Of a stretch of DNA of 64,000 bases, positions 1 to 7,309 are shown one piece after another. Position 1 is the stretch's first letter; each line of letters starts with the position of its first letter. Under the pieces are notes generated by a model. That model was not told the DNA's origin. It worked only from the letters and a program-made list of their open reading frames with translations, and did no database searches. A program made the translations under genes and the position numbers. The stretch is from an uncultured Alphaproteobacteria bacterium (GTDB lineage Bacteria > Pseudomonadota > Alphaproteobacteria > Caulobacterales > Parvularculaceae), in the NCBI GenBank assembly GCA_902826095.1, contig CADEDN010000014.1, forward strand, positions 18,637 through 82,636. The letters run 5' to 3'.

Positions 1-677
1 AGCTTTTCACGATCGGTCTTGGAAGGCATCCGGTCGTGGACATGATAGCCGCGCATCCGGTCGGAAAGATCCCTTAATCCGCCCTTGAGCTCGATCGCCC
101 GTTCTTCAAAGCGAGCCAGCTTCTCAGCATTCGCCTTCAGCGCGAGCCGCTCGTCGACTTTCTTGAACTGGGCGACCGCCTCACCAGCCTGGACATCCAG
201 CGCGTGAAGCCTGTGCTTCATGGAGATCTGGATCGAATCCAGGCGCTCTTCAAATATGCCCTGGCGCTTATCCGCCCCGGCGATGGCGCCGCCGTGCGCC
301 GCCAAATTCTTGCGTTGTTCCGACAGCTGAACGGCGTGACGGTTGGTGCGTTCTTCAAGCTGAAAACGCAGATCGCGCGTTGCTTCCTGGAGCGACTGGT
401 TTCGCCGGCGCAAATCGCTGAAATCGTTGTCGAATGACTGGCGCAGGCCTTTGATGTCGCCGCGCAGATTGTCGATCGCAGCCGACACTTCGCCGAACGA
501 CGATCTGAGCTTCAGGACAAGACCTGACGCCAGCAAGCCGCCCGCCATTAAAAGGACCGTCGCGGCGGCAACCGCAACACCGCCCGGCGCGCCGATCGAT
601 CGTCCGGCAAGCCATCCCAAGACGGCGCCAATGACCAAGATCGCCAGCGCTGCTGGCTTACGGCTCCGCCAGGCCAT
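1..677 (-). CDS. Membrane-anchored coiled-coil protein, 3' end outside window
   Basis: An open reading frame begins with ATG at 677 and runs off the left edge without a stop (225 codons seen). The N-terminus has two hydrophobic stretches (about residues 8-27 and 30-52) around a short turn, followed by a long polar, Gln/Glu/Arg/Lys-rich region with heptad-like spacing (about residues 58-210), so a membrane-anchored coiled coil is the best structural description. The missing C-terminus may carry a catalytic domain. I do not recognise the family. It is divergent from the acyl carrier protein operon at 1012. No strong ribosome binding site precedes the start, so the exact start is uncertain. Confidence 0.6.
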   Translation of the reverse strand, partial: MAWRSRKPAALAILVIGAVLGWLAGRSIGAPGGVAVAAATVLLMAGGLLASGLVLKLRSSFGEVSAAIDNLRGDIKGLRQSFDNDFSDLRRRNQSLQEATRDLRFQLEERTNRHAVQLSEQRKNLAAHGGAIAGADKRQGIFEERLDSIQISMKHRLHALDVQAGEAVAQFKKVDERLALKANAEKLARFEERAIELKGGLRDLSDRMRGYHVHDRMPSKTDREK

Positions 678-1011
678 TTGAGCGAGAGCAAAGCCTCGTC
701 TTTTCAATGAGTTGCCAGCCATTGCGGAGAGCCGTCCCAGTTCAAGGCGGCGGGTTTATCGTACCCGTTACAAGGTCACAAGGCTTGTTCGGCGTCGCGC
801 TGATGCCATCTCGCTCCTCCGCTGTCCGACATCGCGTGCGCGCGGCATCCTTTCGCATCTTGCCCAAGCTGGCGTCGCCCCCGGCGCAGCGGCCTTGACG
901 GTTCAATCCTTCGGGTTATGACCGTCGCCGGCGCCATCGCGCCAAAGCAGTGAGTTGCCGCGGCGCTTTCGCCCTATCTCATTGTTCTGGAACATGAATT
1001 CGAGGCGTCAA
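678..1011. other. Intergenic region between divergent genes
   Basis: This 334-base stretch separates the left-edge reverse gene from the forward ACP operon, so both promoters should lie here. Short open frames exist in it, but they have arginine-rich composition and no recognisable product or ribosome binding site. I see no convincing promoter pair, terminator or repeat. Confidence 0.4.
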
Positions 1012-1245
1012 ATGACTGATCGGCTGATCGAACTGTTCGCCGACGAGTTGATGGTCGACGCCACGTCGCTAAATGACGATTCGAACCCCGATACCGTTGA
1101 GCAATGGGATAGCCTCGCGGCGATGCGTCTTGTCGCGGCGATCGAAGAGACCTTCACGGTGAACTTATCGACCGCCGAGATCATGAAAATGAGGTCCATC
1201 GGCATCGTTCGCACGGTGCTTGCAGGAAAAGGCGTCTCAATCTGA
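1012..1245 (+). CDS. Acyl carrier protein
   Basis: The product is 77 residues, the usual ACP size. A DSL motif (in EQWDSLAAM, Ser about residue 35) is the expected 4'-phosphopantetheine attachment site, followed by the typical acidic helix. ATG 1012 is chosen over an upstream in-frame start at 955 because GAGGCG lies just ahead of it and because ACP folds begin at this point. The next gene is an FkbH-like protein, a family that in known pathways loads a three-carbon or other acyl unit onto a dedicated ACP. This ACP is therefore probably pathway-specific rather than the housekeeping fatty-acid AcpP. Its cargo is not visible from sequence. Confidence 0.85.
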   Translation: MTDRLIELFADELMVDATSLNDDSNPDTVEQWDSLAAMRLVAAIEETFTVNLSTAEIMKMRSIGIVRTVLAGKGVSI

Positions 1246-1252
1246 ACGACGC

Positions 1253-3013
1253 ATGCGGAATGCCGGGAGACCTGCCTTGGACGTCGTCGGTGCGAAGAAG
1301 CGTTGGCGGGATCATTTGCGGAGTAGTGCCGGGGTTGACGCAGACATCACGATCGGGCTGTCGGCGAGCTTCACAATTGATCCTGTCATCCCTTTTCTCG
1401 GCGCGGCGCTGGTAGATGAGCGCTATGCATCTCCTGACATCCGGAACGCTGATTACAATCAGGTCGTCCAGACTTGCCTAAACCCGCAGGCGGCGTTCGG
1501 CGTCGTGCCGGACATCATCGCCATCGCGTTTCGACTTGAAGATATCGCGCCTGCGGGGGACCCGGATGCGCTTGAGGCAGCGGCGGCGATTATTCTCGAC
1601 GCCATCGACAGGCTTCGTAGGTCGTTTGACGGCGCGATCATTTGCGCATTGCCGCCGCGACCGGACGCGGTGACTTTCGGACTGGCGCGCTTCGCCCACC
1701 CAGAGCCTGCTCTTAGCGCGTGGCACCGGACGACTGCGCGGCTGCTAGAACGCTTCGGCGCCCTCGACCGGTTCTACTTTCTTGACCTTGATGCGATCAT
1801 CGCGGAGCTTGGAACGGCGGCGCGCGATGAACGCAAACGCCTGCTATATCGACAGCCATACGCCGAGGCGTTCTATCTGAAGGCCGGGTTTTTCCTTGGC
1901 CGTATCATACGGGCGCGAACGTTCGAGGCGAAGAAATGCCTCGTGCTCGATTGCGACAACACGCTTTGGGGCGGCGTCATCGGCGAAGACGGGATCGGCG
2001 GCGTCCAGATCGGCGAAGATTTCCCGGGCTCGGCGTTTCGCGAATTCCAGCGCCAGGCGAAAGCGCTGCGAGACGCCGGCGTTTTTCTCGCGCTGAGCAC
2101 GAAGAATAATCCGGGGGACGTTTGGCCGGTCTTTGACAGCCATGACGGCATGATCCTGCGCCGAAGCGACATTTCCGTCGCCAAGATCAATTGGAGGCCG
2201 AAATCCGAAAACCTCAAGGAGATCGCGGCGGAGCTCAACATCGGCCTCGACGCGCTCGTATTTGTCGACGACAGCCCATTTGAAATCGCCGAAGTGGAGA
2301 CACATGCGCCGCAGGTTACATGCCTGCAGGCGCCCAAAGAGCTGAGCGAGCTTCCCGGATTGCTCCGCGCTCATGCGCATCTTTGGGATCGCCTCGTCAT
2401 CACTGACGACGATCGAAAGCGGGTCGAGCGGATGCAAGGCGAACTTGACCGCAGATCGCTCGCGCAGCAACTGACGGAAGAGGATTTCCTCGCCCAGCTC
2501 GGCCTCAAAGTCTTCATCTATCAGCCGGACAAGGCCGATCTCGCACGCGTCACGCAGCTCATCAACAAGACGAACCAGTTCAACGTCGCGACGAAACGCT
2601 ATGCGCAAGAGGAAGTTGATGCCTTTATCGCGGCCAGAGGCAATCGCCTCTACTGCATGTCGGTCTCGGACAAGTTCGGCGAATACGGCCTCGTCGGCGT
2701 GGCCATGATCGAGGGGGAAGGGGCCGCCTGGAAGATCGACAATTTCCTGATGTCCTGCCGCGTGCTTGGGCGCGGCGTCGAGACGACGCTGCTCGCCAAG
2801 ATCGCCACAGACGCTGCGGCGGCGGGCGCGAGGGCCGTCAACGCCGTCTATTTGCCAACACTGAAAAACGGCTTGGTCGTCGATCTGTTCAAGAGGCACG
2901 GATTTTCGCATGCCGGCGATATCGACACGGGCGGCGATCGCTGGCGACTTAAACTCCCGTCAACGCTCAATAAACCCGATTATGTCGAACTTGTCGACCA
3001 GCGACCGGCCTGA
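1253..3013 (+). CDS. FkbH-like HAD-superfamily protein with GNAT-like C-terminus
   Basis: A 586-residue protein. The central HAD domain is clear: the motif around residue 232 reads LDCDNTLWGGVIGEDG, the FkbH signature, with LSTKNNPGD and VFVDDSPFE as later HAD motifs. An N-terminal region of about 220 residues resembles the SGNH-like extension of long FkbH proteins. The C-terminal third (about residues 400-570) looks GNAT-like, ending near RRHGFSHAGD-type sequence. FkbH proteins in polyketide pathways dephosphorylate 1,3-bisphosphoglycerate and load a glyceryl unit on an ACP; the ACP directly upstream fits that role. The start is uncertain: TTG 1220 overlaps the ACP gene, ATG 1253 is used here, and TTG 1277 has a good GGGAGA ahead of it. 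Confidence 0.85.
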   Translation: MRNAGRPALDVVGAKKRWRDHLRSSAGVDADITIGLSASFTIDPVIPFLGAALVDERYASPDIRNADYNQVVQTCLNPQAAFGVVPDIIAIAFRLEDIAPAGDPDALEAAAAIILDAIDRLRRSFDGAIICALPPRPDAVTFGLARFAHPEPALSAWHRTTARLLERFGALDRFYFLDLDAIIAELGTAARDERKRLLYRQPYAEAFYLKAGFFLGRIIRARTFEAKKCLVLDCDNTLWGGVIGEDGIGGVQIGEDFPGSAFREFQRQAKALRDAGVFLALSTKNNPGDVWPVFDSHDGMILRRSDISVAKINWRPKSENLKEIAAELNIGLDALVFVDDSPFEIAEVETHAPQVTCLQAPKELSELPGLLRAHAHLWDRLVITDDDRKRVERMQGELDRRSLAQQLTEEDFLAQLGLKVFIYQPDKADLARVTQLINKTNQFNVATKRYAQEEVDAFIAARGNRLYCMSVSDKFGEYGLVGVAMIEGEGAAWKIDNFLMSCRVLGRGVETTLLAKIATDAAAAGARAVNAVYLPTLKNGLVVDLFKRHGFSHAGDIDTGGDRWRLKLPSTLNKPDYVELVDQRPA

Positions 3014-3025
3014 TCGGAGCGGACG

Positions 3026-4273
3026 ATGAACGGCAACGCGAATTTCGGGATCATCGCCGACTTCATCATTCTGGCGCCGCTCTTGATGCTGCTTCGCGCC
3101 GCCCTGCCTCGTGCGGCCGCGCTGCAGGCTGGATCGGTGCTGATCGGAGTTTACCTCGTCTATTCAGTCGCGCCGCGGTTCCTCCCTTTCTATTTTGGAT
3201 TCTGGGCGATTGTCTGGGCGCTTCAGCACGCAATGCTCGCGGCGACGAATTCGAAGGGCGCGCTGTCAAAGATTGCGACGACGCTCGTCATCCTAGTCGC
3301 ACTGTCGCCGATGGCGATCTGGAAACTATGGCCGGACCCCTTCGTCAACTGGACGACCGAGACTTTCGCCAAGGCGATCTTTCACGGCGCGCCGGCGCTC
3401 TTTCCGCTCGACGTCCTGGCGCCGGTGATCGCGCCGATCGGGCTTTCATTTGCGACGTTTCGCGCGCTCGATCTCCTAATCAAGGTCCGTCTCGATCTCC
3501 TGAAGCCGCTCAATCCGCTGGAAATCGCCTATTTTGGTTTTTTCGCGCCCGTGCTCGCGGTCGGACCGGTCATCGAATATGAGGAGATCAGACTTCCTAC
3601 CAGGCTCGATCGCGCGCCGAAATCCGGCGACATCGCCGTCGGCCTTTTCCGCATTGCGCTCGGCGTCGTCAAAGTGATGATCATCGCTTACGCGTTTTCG
3701 ACGCTTGCGAATTTCTTGTGGAAGGGCGGAGAAGCCGGATGGCTCGCCGCCTGGGGCGCGCTTCTCGCCTACGGCTTTTATTTCTACGTCAATTTCTCAG
3801 GTTATTCCGACCTCGCGATCGGCGCGTCGCGCCTCATGGGTCTCAAACTCAAGGAAAACTTCAACAACCCGTTCATGAAGACAAACCCGCAGCAATTCTG
3901 GGCGTCCTGGCATATGAGCCTGACGCGCTGGTGCCAGCGCTACGTGTTTGTCCCATTGGGCGGTATGCGCGCCAATCGCCAGTATGTGGCGAGCTTCGCG
4001 ACCATTATGGTGATTGCGCTGTGGCACGCGATATCATGGACCATGGTCATTTTCGGCCTATTTCATGCAGGGTTTCTCCTCGCGCACCGTTACGTTGAGA
4101 ATCTCAGAATCAAGACGAAGCGTCCGCTGTCGACATCGTTCGCGGCAAGAACGCTCAAGTCGTTCGGCGTATTCATATATGTCGCCCTCTCAATTCCTCT
4201 CTTCACGCTTCGCCTTGAAGATCTGCCGGCGTTTTATGCGAAGTTGGTCCCGCTGCTTGGAGGCGCCGGATGA
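3026..4273 (+). CDS. MBOAT-family membrane O-acyltransferase (AlgI-like)
   Basis: A 415-residue polytopic membrane protein with about ten hydrophobic helices. It has the MBOAT/AlgI hallmarks: FNNPFMKTNPQQFWASWH followed by LTRW and FVPLGG, and the invariant histidine in ALWHAISW (about residue 333). AlgI-type MBOAT proteins carry acyl groups across the inner membrane for O-acylation of extracellular glycans such as alginate or cellulose. Its stop overlaps the start of the next gene by ATGA, and it follows the FkbH gene by 12 bases, so the acyl group may derive from the ACP/FkbH pair. The acceptor is unknown, but the glycan genes downstream make a surface polysaccharide plausible. Confidence 0.9.
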   Translation: MNGNANFGIIADFIILAPLLMLLRAALPRAAALQAGSVLIGVYLVYSVAPRFLPFYFGFWAIVWALQHAMLAATNSKGALSKIATTLVILVALSPMAIWKLWPDPFVNWTTETFAKAIFHGAPALFPLDVLAPVIAPIGLSFATFRALDLLIKVRLDLLKPLNPLEIAYFGFFAPVLAVGPVIEYEEIRLPTRLDRAPKSGDIAVGLFRIALGVVKVMIIAYAFSTLANFLWKGGEAGWLAAWGALLAYGFYFYVNFSGYSDLAIGASRLMGLKLKENFNNPFMKTNPQQFWASWHMSLTRWCQRYVFVPLGGMRANRQYVASFATIMVIALWHAISWTMVIFGLFHAGFLLAHRYVENLRIKTKRPLSTSFAARTLKSFGVFIYVALSIPLFTLRLEDLPAFYAKLVPLLGGAG

Positions 4274-5523
4274 TTGGCCTCGATTTTCCGAAGTCCGCGG
4301 AGAAGTTCTTCAGCCGCTGGTCATGGACAATGCTCGGCGCGGCGGCGGTGACGGTCGTCGTCACGATTGCGTCGGCAAACCTGTTCATGCCGGAATCGCG
4401 TTGGATGCAATTGAGCGGCGTTCAGAAGAATCCGCCGCCAAGGCCCGAGCGTGTCGTTTTGCGTTGGCGCGACCGGCAAGACCCGCGATCCTTCACGACG
4501 CCAACCGAAGTGAACCTCAAGGACAATCCTTTCGGGCTCGCCTGGATTTCAGGATCGTCGATTTCGGTGCGGGCGAAAAAGAAGCGCCACCAGTTTCAGG
4601 GGCGGACGTCTTATGAATTCACAGACGTCTTCGCGGCCGAGACCCGCCGAATCAACGGGCGCAAATTCTGGGTGCACGAATACATGATCCAGGGCGCGCG
4701 CACTGGCGACATTCGCCGCGCGGCCGCGCACGCGGCAAACGATCCGCTCGTCGACGCCATCATCGTCTCGCTTAACCCTGTGTGGCTCTACAATGACTGG
4801 GCCGTCTATTCAGAATCGAATCAGCGCGCCGCGATTGTCGCCATGAACGGCTCAAGGGTCGTAGACTGGCTTTACGCGCTAAAGTATTCGAGGCCGAGCT
4901 CGATTGTCGGCGCGCTCCTTGCCGATGTCTCTATCGTGGTGCGCACCCGACAAGCGCTCGGCCGCAAGCTGCCGACCGCAAGCGGCCTGCCCTTTCCGCT
5001 CCTCGCTGCGCCGGAAGAATCGGCAACGCATTACCCGCCGATCGCCAGTTTTTTTGGCGGGCGCGACTTTGCTGCGCCGCCTGTCATGAAGGCGCATGAG
5101 AAATACCGGGCGACGCTGCTGCGTCAGACGCTGAGGGAGAGCGGTCAAAACGCTCGCTTTTTCTGCCTGGCGCTGAATTCACTCCGGGATTCTGGCAAGC
5201 CTGTCCTTCTTTACGCGGCGCCCTTGCCGCAGGGTGCGAGCGAGGATGCGGAACTCACGGGGTTCATGGGCGGCTGGTCGGCGTTGACCGAGATGCTTGT
5301 CGGCAAGTGCGGCGGGCCCAATATTCGCCTTCACGCGGAAACTTGGCGCGGCGTCCCAGGCGAACGCGTCCACCGCGATATCGTGCATCTTCGTTACGGG
5401 CAGCCCGTGATCGACGCAGTCAGCGCCATGCTGACCGGAGATCTTGGCTTGACGATCGAAAAACGCAAGGATGTCGTGTTGTATGGCGGCCCCAGCAAAC
5501 GAAAGAAGCAAGCAGATGAATGA
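4270..5523 (+). CDS. SGNH-like membrane-anchored protein, MBOAT partner
   Basis: A 417-residue protein with a cytoplasmic start and one transmembrane helix at about residues 18-39; the rest should be periplasmic. Near residue 94 it has GSSIS, resembling SGNH block I, and near residues 369-372 it has RDIVHL, which supplies a D-x-x-H pair like the catalytic Asp/His of AlgJ, AlgX and DltD-type acyltransferases. No family name can be given with certainty. An MBOAT gene followed by an SGNH-fold gene is the standard pairing for acylation of exported glycans, and the ATGA overlap implies translational coupling. I infer that it completes transfer of the acyl group to the acceptor in the periplasm. 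Confidence 0.7.
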   Translation: MIGLDFPKSAEKFFSRWSWTMLGAAAVTVVVTIASANLFMPESRWMQLSGVQKNPPPRPERVVLRWRDRQDPRSFTTPTEVNLKDNPFGLAWISGSSISVRAKKKRHQFQGRTSYEFTDVFAAETRRINGRKFWVHEYMIQGARTGDIRRAAAHAANDPLVDAIIVSLNPVWLYNDWAVYSESNQRAAIVAMNGSRVVDWLYALKYSRPSSIVGALLADVSIVVRTRQALGRKLPTASGLPFPLLAAPEESATHYPPIASFFGGRDFAAPPVMKAHEKYRATLLRQTLRESGQNARFFCLALNSLRDSGKPVLLYAAPLPQGASEDAELTGFMGGWSALTEMLVGKCGGPNIRLHAETWRGVPGERVHRDIVHLRYGQPVIDAVSAMLTGDLGLTIEKRKDVVLYGGPSKRKKQADE

Positions 5524-5656
5524 AGCGCCGAATACTGCCGTCAGCGCGCAGGCGATCCCGTCTTTCCTGATTTTCGTCGTCCTGCTTGTTGTCGCCTTTG
5601 CTGGCGCTGCAATCGGCAGCCTCGCGCCGATTGACTTCATATATGACGGCATCTGA
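5516..5656 (+). CDS. 46-residue single-pass membrane peptide
   Basis: A short gene starting at ATG 5516, which overlaps the stop of the SGNH-like gene by eight bases and is preceded by AAGAAG. The product has a short polar N-terminus, one hydrophobic helix (about residues 14-34, SFLIFVVLLVVAFAGAAIGS) and a short polar tail. It in turn overlaps the start of the VOC gene. The position, ribosome binding site and clean membrane segment support a real gene. A role as a small subunit of the MBOAT complex is inference only. Confidence 0.55.
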   Translation: MNEAPNTAVSAQAIPSFLIFVVLLVVAFAGAAIGSLAPIDFIYDGI

Positions 5657-6128
5657 ATCCATCACCGCTTTCTCCGGCGCCGGCGATCGGCTCGCTCATA
5701 TCGGCTTCGTCGTGCGCGACATCGAGAAAGAGCTAAAGTGCTGGACGGCAGGCGGCGCCGCGCTGTTCATCGAACCAGAGCTCGACCCCAATCAGAAAGT
5801 CTGGTGCGCGCTTGTCGGCTTTCCGTCGGCTCTGCCGTTTGAACTCGTCGCTCCTTCGGCAGCAGACTCGCCCTTACAGGCGCGCCTCAAGAGAGGCGGA
5901 GGACTCGACCATGTTTGCCTTTTTGTCGATAACATCGATACTGCATTCGCCGACTACCAAGCGCGCGGCGGCCTGCCGCTCGTCGCGCCGGTGTACGGCG
6001 TGGTTTTCGACCGGATGATCGCTTTTGTGCAGATGCGGACGGGCCTGGTTGTCGAACTCATGCAGTTCGCTCGCGAAAACCGAAAAGCGATCGACCCCCT
6101 CACACATTATTTCACGGCGATCGCCTAA
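5643..6128 (+). CDS. VOC-family protein (methylmalonyl-CoA epimerase-like)
   Basis: A 161-residue vicinal-oxygen-chelate protein. The first module has LAHIGFVVRDIEKEL with a metal-site His (about residue 20); the second has GLDHVCLFVDNIDTA with a second metal His, and VELMQFA supplies the usual C-terminal Glu. The order and spacing match the methylmalonyl-CoA epimerase/glyoxalase group. It is the last gene of the ACP-FkbH-MBOAT operon. In that setting it may epimerise or otherwise modify the acyl unit on the ACP or on CoA. ATG 5643 overlaps the preceding small gene; the frame extends further upstream without a better start. It ends one base before the convergent methyltransferase gene. Confidence 0.8.
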   Translation: MTASESITAFSGAGDRLAHIGFVVRDIEKELKCWTAGGAALFIEPELDPNQKVWCALVGFPSALPFELVAPSAADSPLQARLKRGGGLDHVCLFVDNIDTAFADYQARGGLPLVAPVYGVVFDRMIAFVQMRTGLVVELMQFARENRKAIDPLTHYFTAIA

Positions 6129-6129
6129 G

Positions 6130-7044
6130 TTATTGCCTGCGCGCCACGAAAGCGCACGAGATCGTCATTTTCTTCCGGCGCGCCATGTCGAGCGTCTGGT
6201 TCGTCGCGGGAAAGAGGCCCTGATTTTCGATGATGAAGCCGGCGTCCTCGACAAACCTGACGAGGTCTTCCGGCGAGTCGAGATTGAAGAGGTGATCGGG
6301 CGCCGGGCTGTTGATCGGCATGTTGAGAAACAGCCTGCCGCCGGGCGCGAGCACGGTGCGTAAGACATCAAGGGCGGCCCGCGGATCCTCCATGTGCTCG
6401 AGAACTTCCGAAAATACGACGCTGTCGAATACGCCTTTCGGCCCCTTGAAAAGGTCCTGCAATTCGAGCGCCGGCATTTCTGCAAGGCCGAGCGTCTTGA
6501 GCGCGTCTCGTGTCGAATTGATTGATGATTCCGAAATGTCCCAGCCTGTCACGCCGCCCGCCTTTCGATCGGCGGCCGCGAAATAAATGAAGAGCCCGTG
6601 CCCTGGCCCGATCTCAAGATGGGAGTAGCCTGGCTTGTTCGTCGCGAGAAAAACGCGCCGATAATAGTCGATGACGTCGAAATGGTTTTTCCACCACAAC
6701 TGCGTCATCAAAAGGCCGTTCATATAGCGCGTCATATACTCACGATTGGAGTAGACGAGCCGATACGCCTCGTCGAAAGTCGACAGGCGGTATTTCTTAT
6801 GGCGCCGGAAATAGAGTTCTTCCTCCAATTGCTCGGCGCACAACCAGCCATAATCTCCGAGAAACGCCATTTCATCATGCGCGATCAGCTTGGCGATATG
6901 GCCGGCAAGCTCTTCATGCCGGACGAGACTTTCGGGCGTTTCCGCCTCAAAGCGCTTGATGAAAAATTTCTCGTGGTCGGGCGCCAGCCTGACCTGCTCC
7001 GCGACGAGGCGCGCCAGTGTCGGATATCCTGAACTGATTAACAT
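6130..7044 (-). CDS. Class I SAM-dependent methyltransferase
   Basis: A 304-residue protein. The SAM-binding motif HLEIGPGHGLF lies at about residues 142-152, the acidic loop GWDISESS follows, and FSEVLEHMEDP is the motif-II-like segment used in methyltransferase types 11, 12 and 23. About 135 residues precede the fold, perhaps for substrate recognition. It points against the ACP-MBOAT operon with stops one base apart, and away from the large RTX gene. The substrate cannot be told; a sugar or glycan O-methylation would suit the neighbourhood. Confidence 0.85.
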   Translation of the reverse strand: MLISSGYPTLARLVAEQVRLAPDHEKFFIKRFEAETPESLVRHEELAGHIAKLIAHDEMAFLGDYGWLCAEQLEEELYFRRHKKYRLSTFDEAYRLVYSNREYMTRYMNGLLMTQLWWKNHFDVIDYYRRVFLATNKPGYSHLEIGPGHGLFIYFAAADRKAGGVTGWDISESSINSTRDALKTLGLAEMPALELQDLFKGPKGVFDSVVFSEVLEHMEDPRAALDVLRTVLAPGGRLFLNMPINSPAPDHLFNLDSPEDLVRFVEDAGFIIENQGLFPATNQTLDMARRKKMTISCAFVARRQ

Positions 7045-7309
7045 CGGTCGCCCCTCGTCAGACCCTATTCCCCGATTTGGCTAGGCGCTCTTACAGGGCG
7101 CCCCGGAAAGATGAAAGCCGCAAGCGGCGGCGAGGCGAATCCGCAGTGCGGCTGGGACGGGCGCAGTCGGCGCTGTTTCCAATTTGAGACAGGCGTCCAG
7201 GGATGCCGCCGCGATTCCTGGGCCGGATCTTGCATCCTCGGCCCGATACGGCGATTAGGCGAAGCGCAGGCGGCCCTGCGGCCGCACGGCAGTTGTTGGA
7301 GTGATGAAC

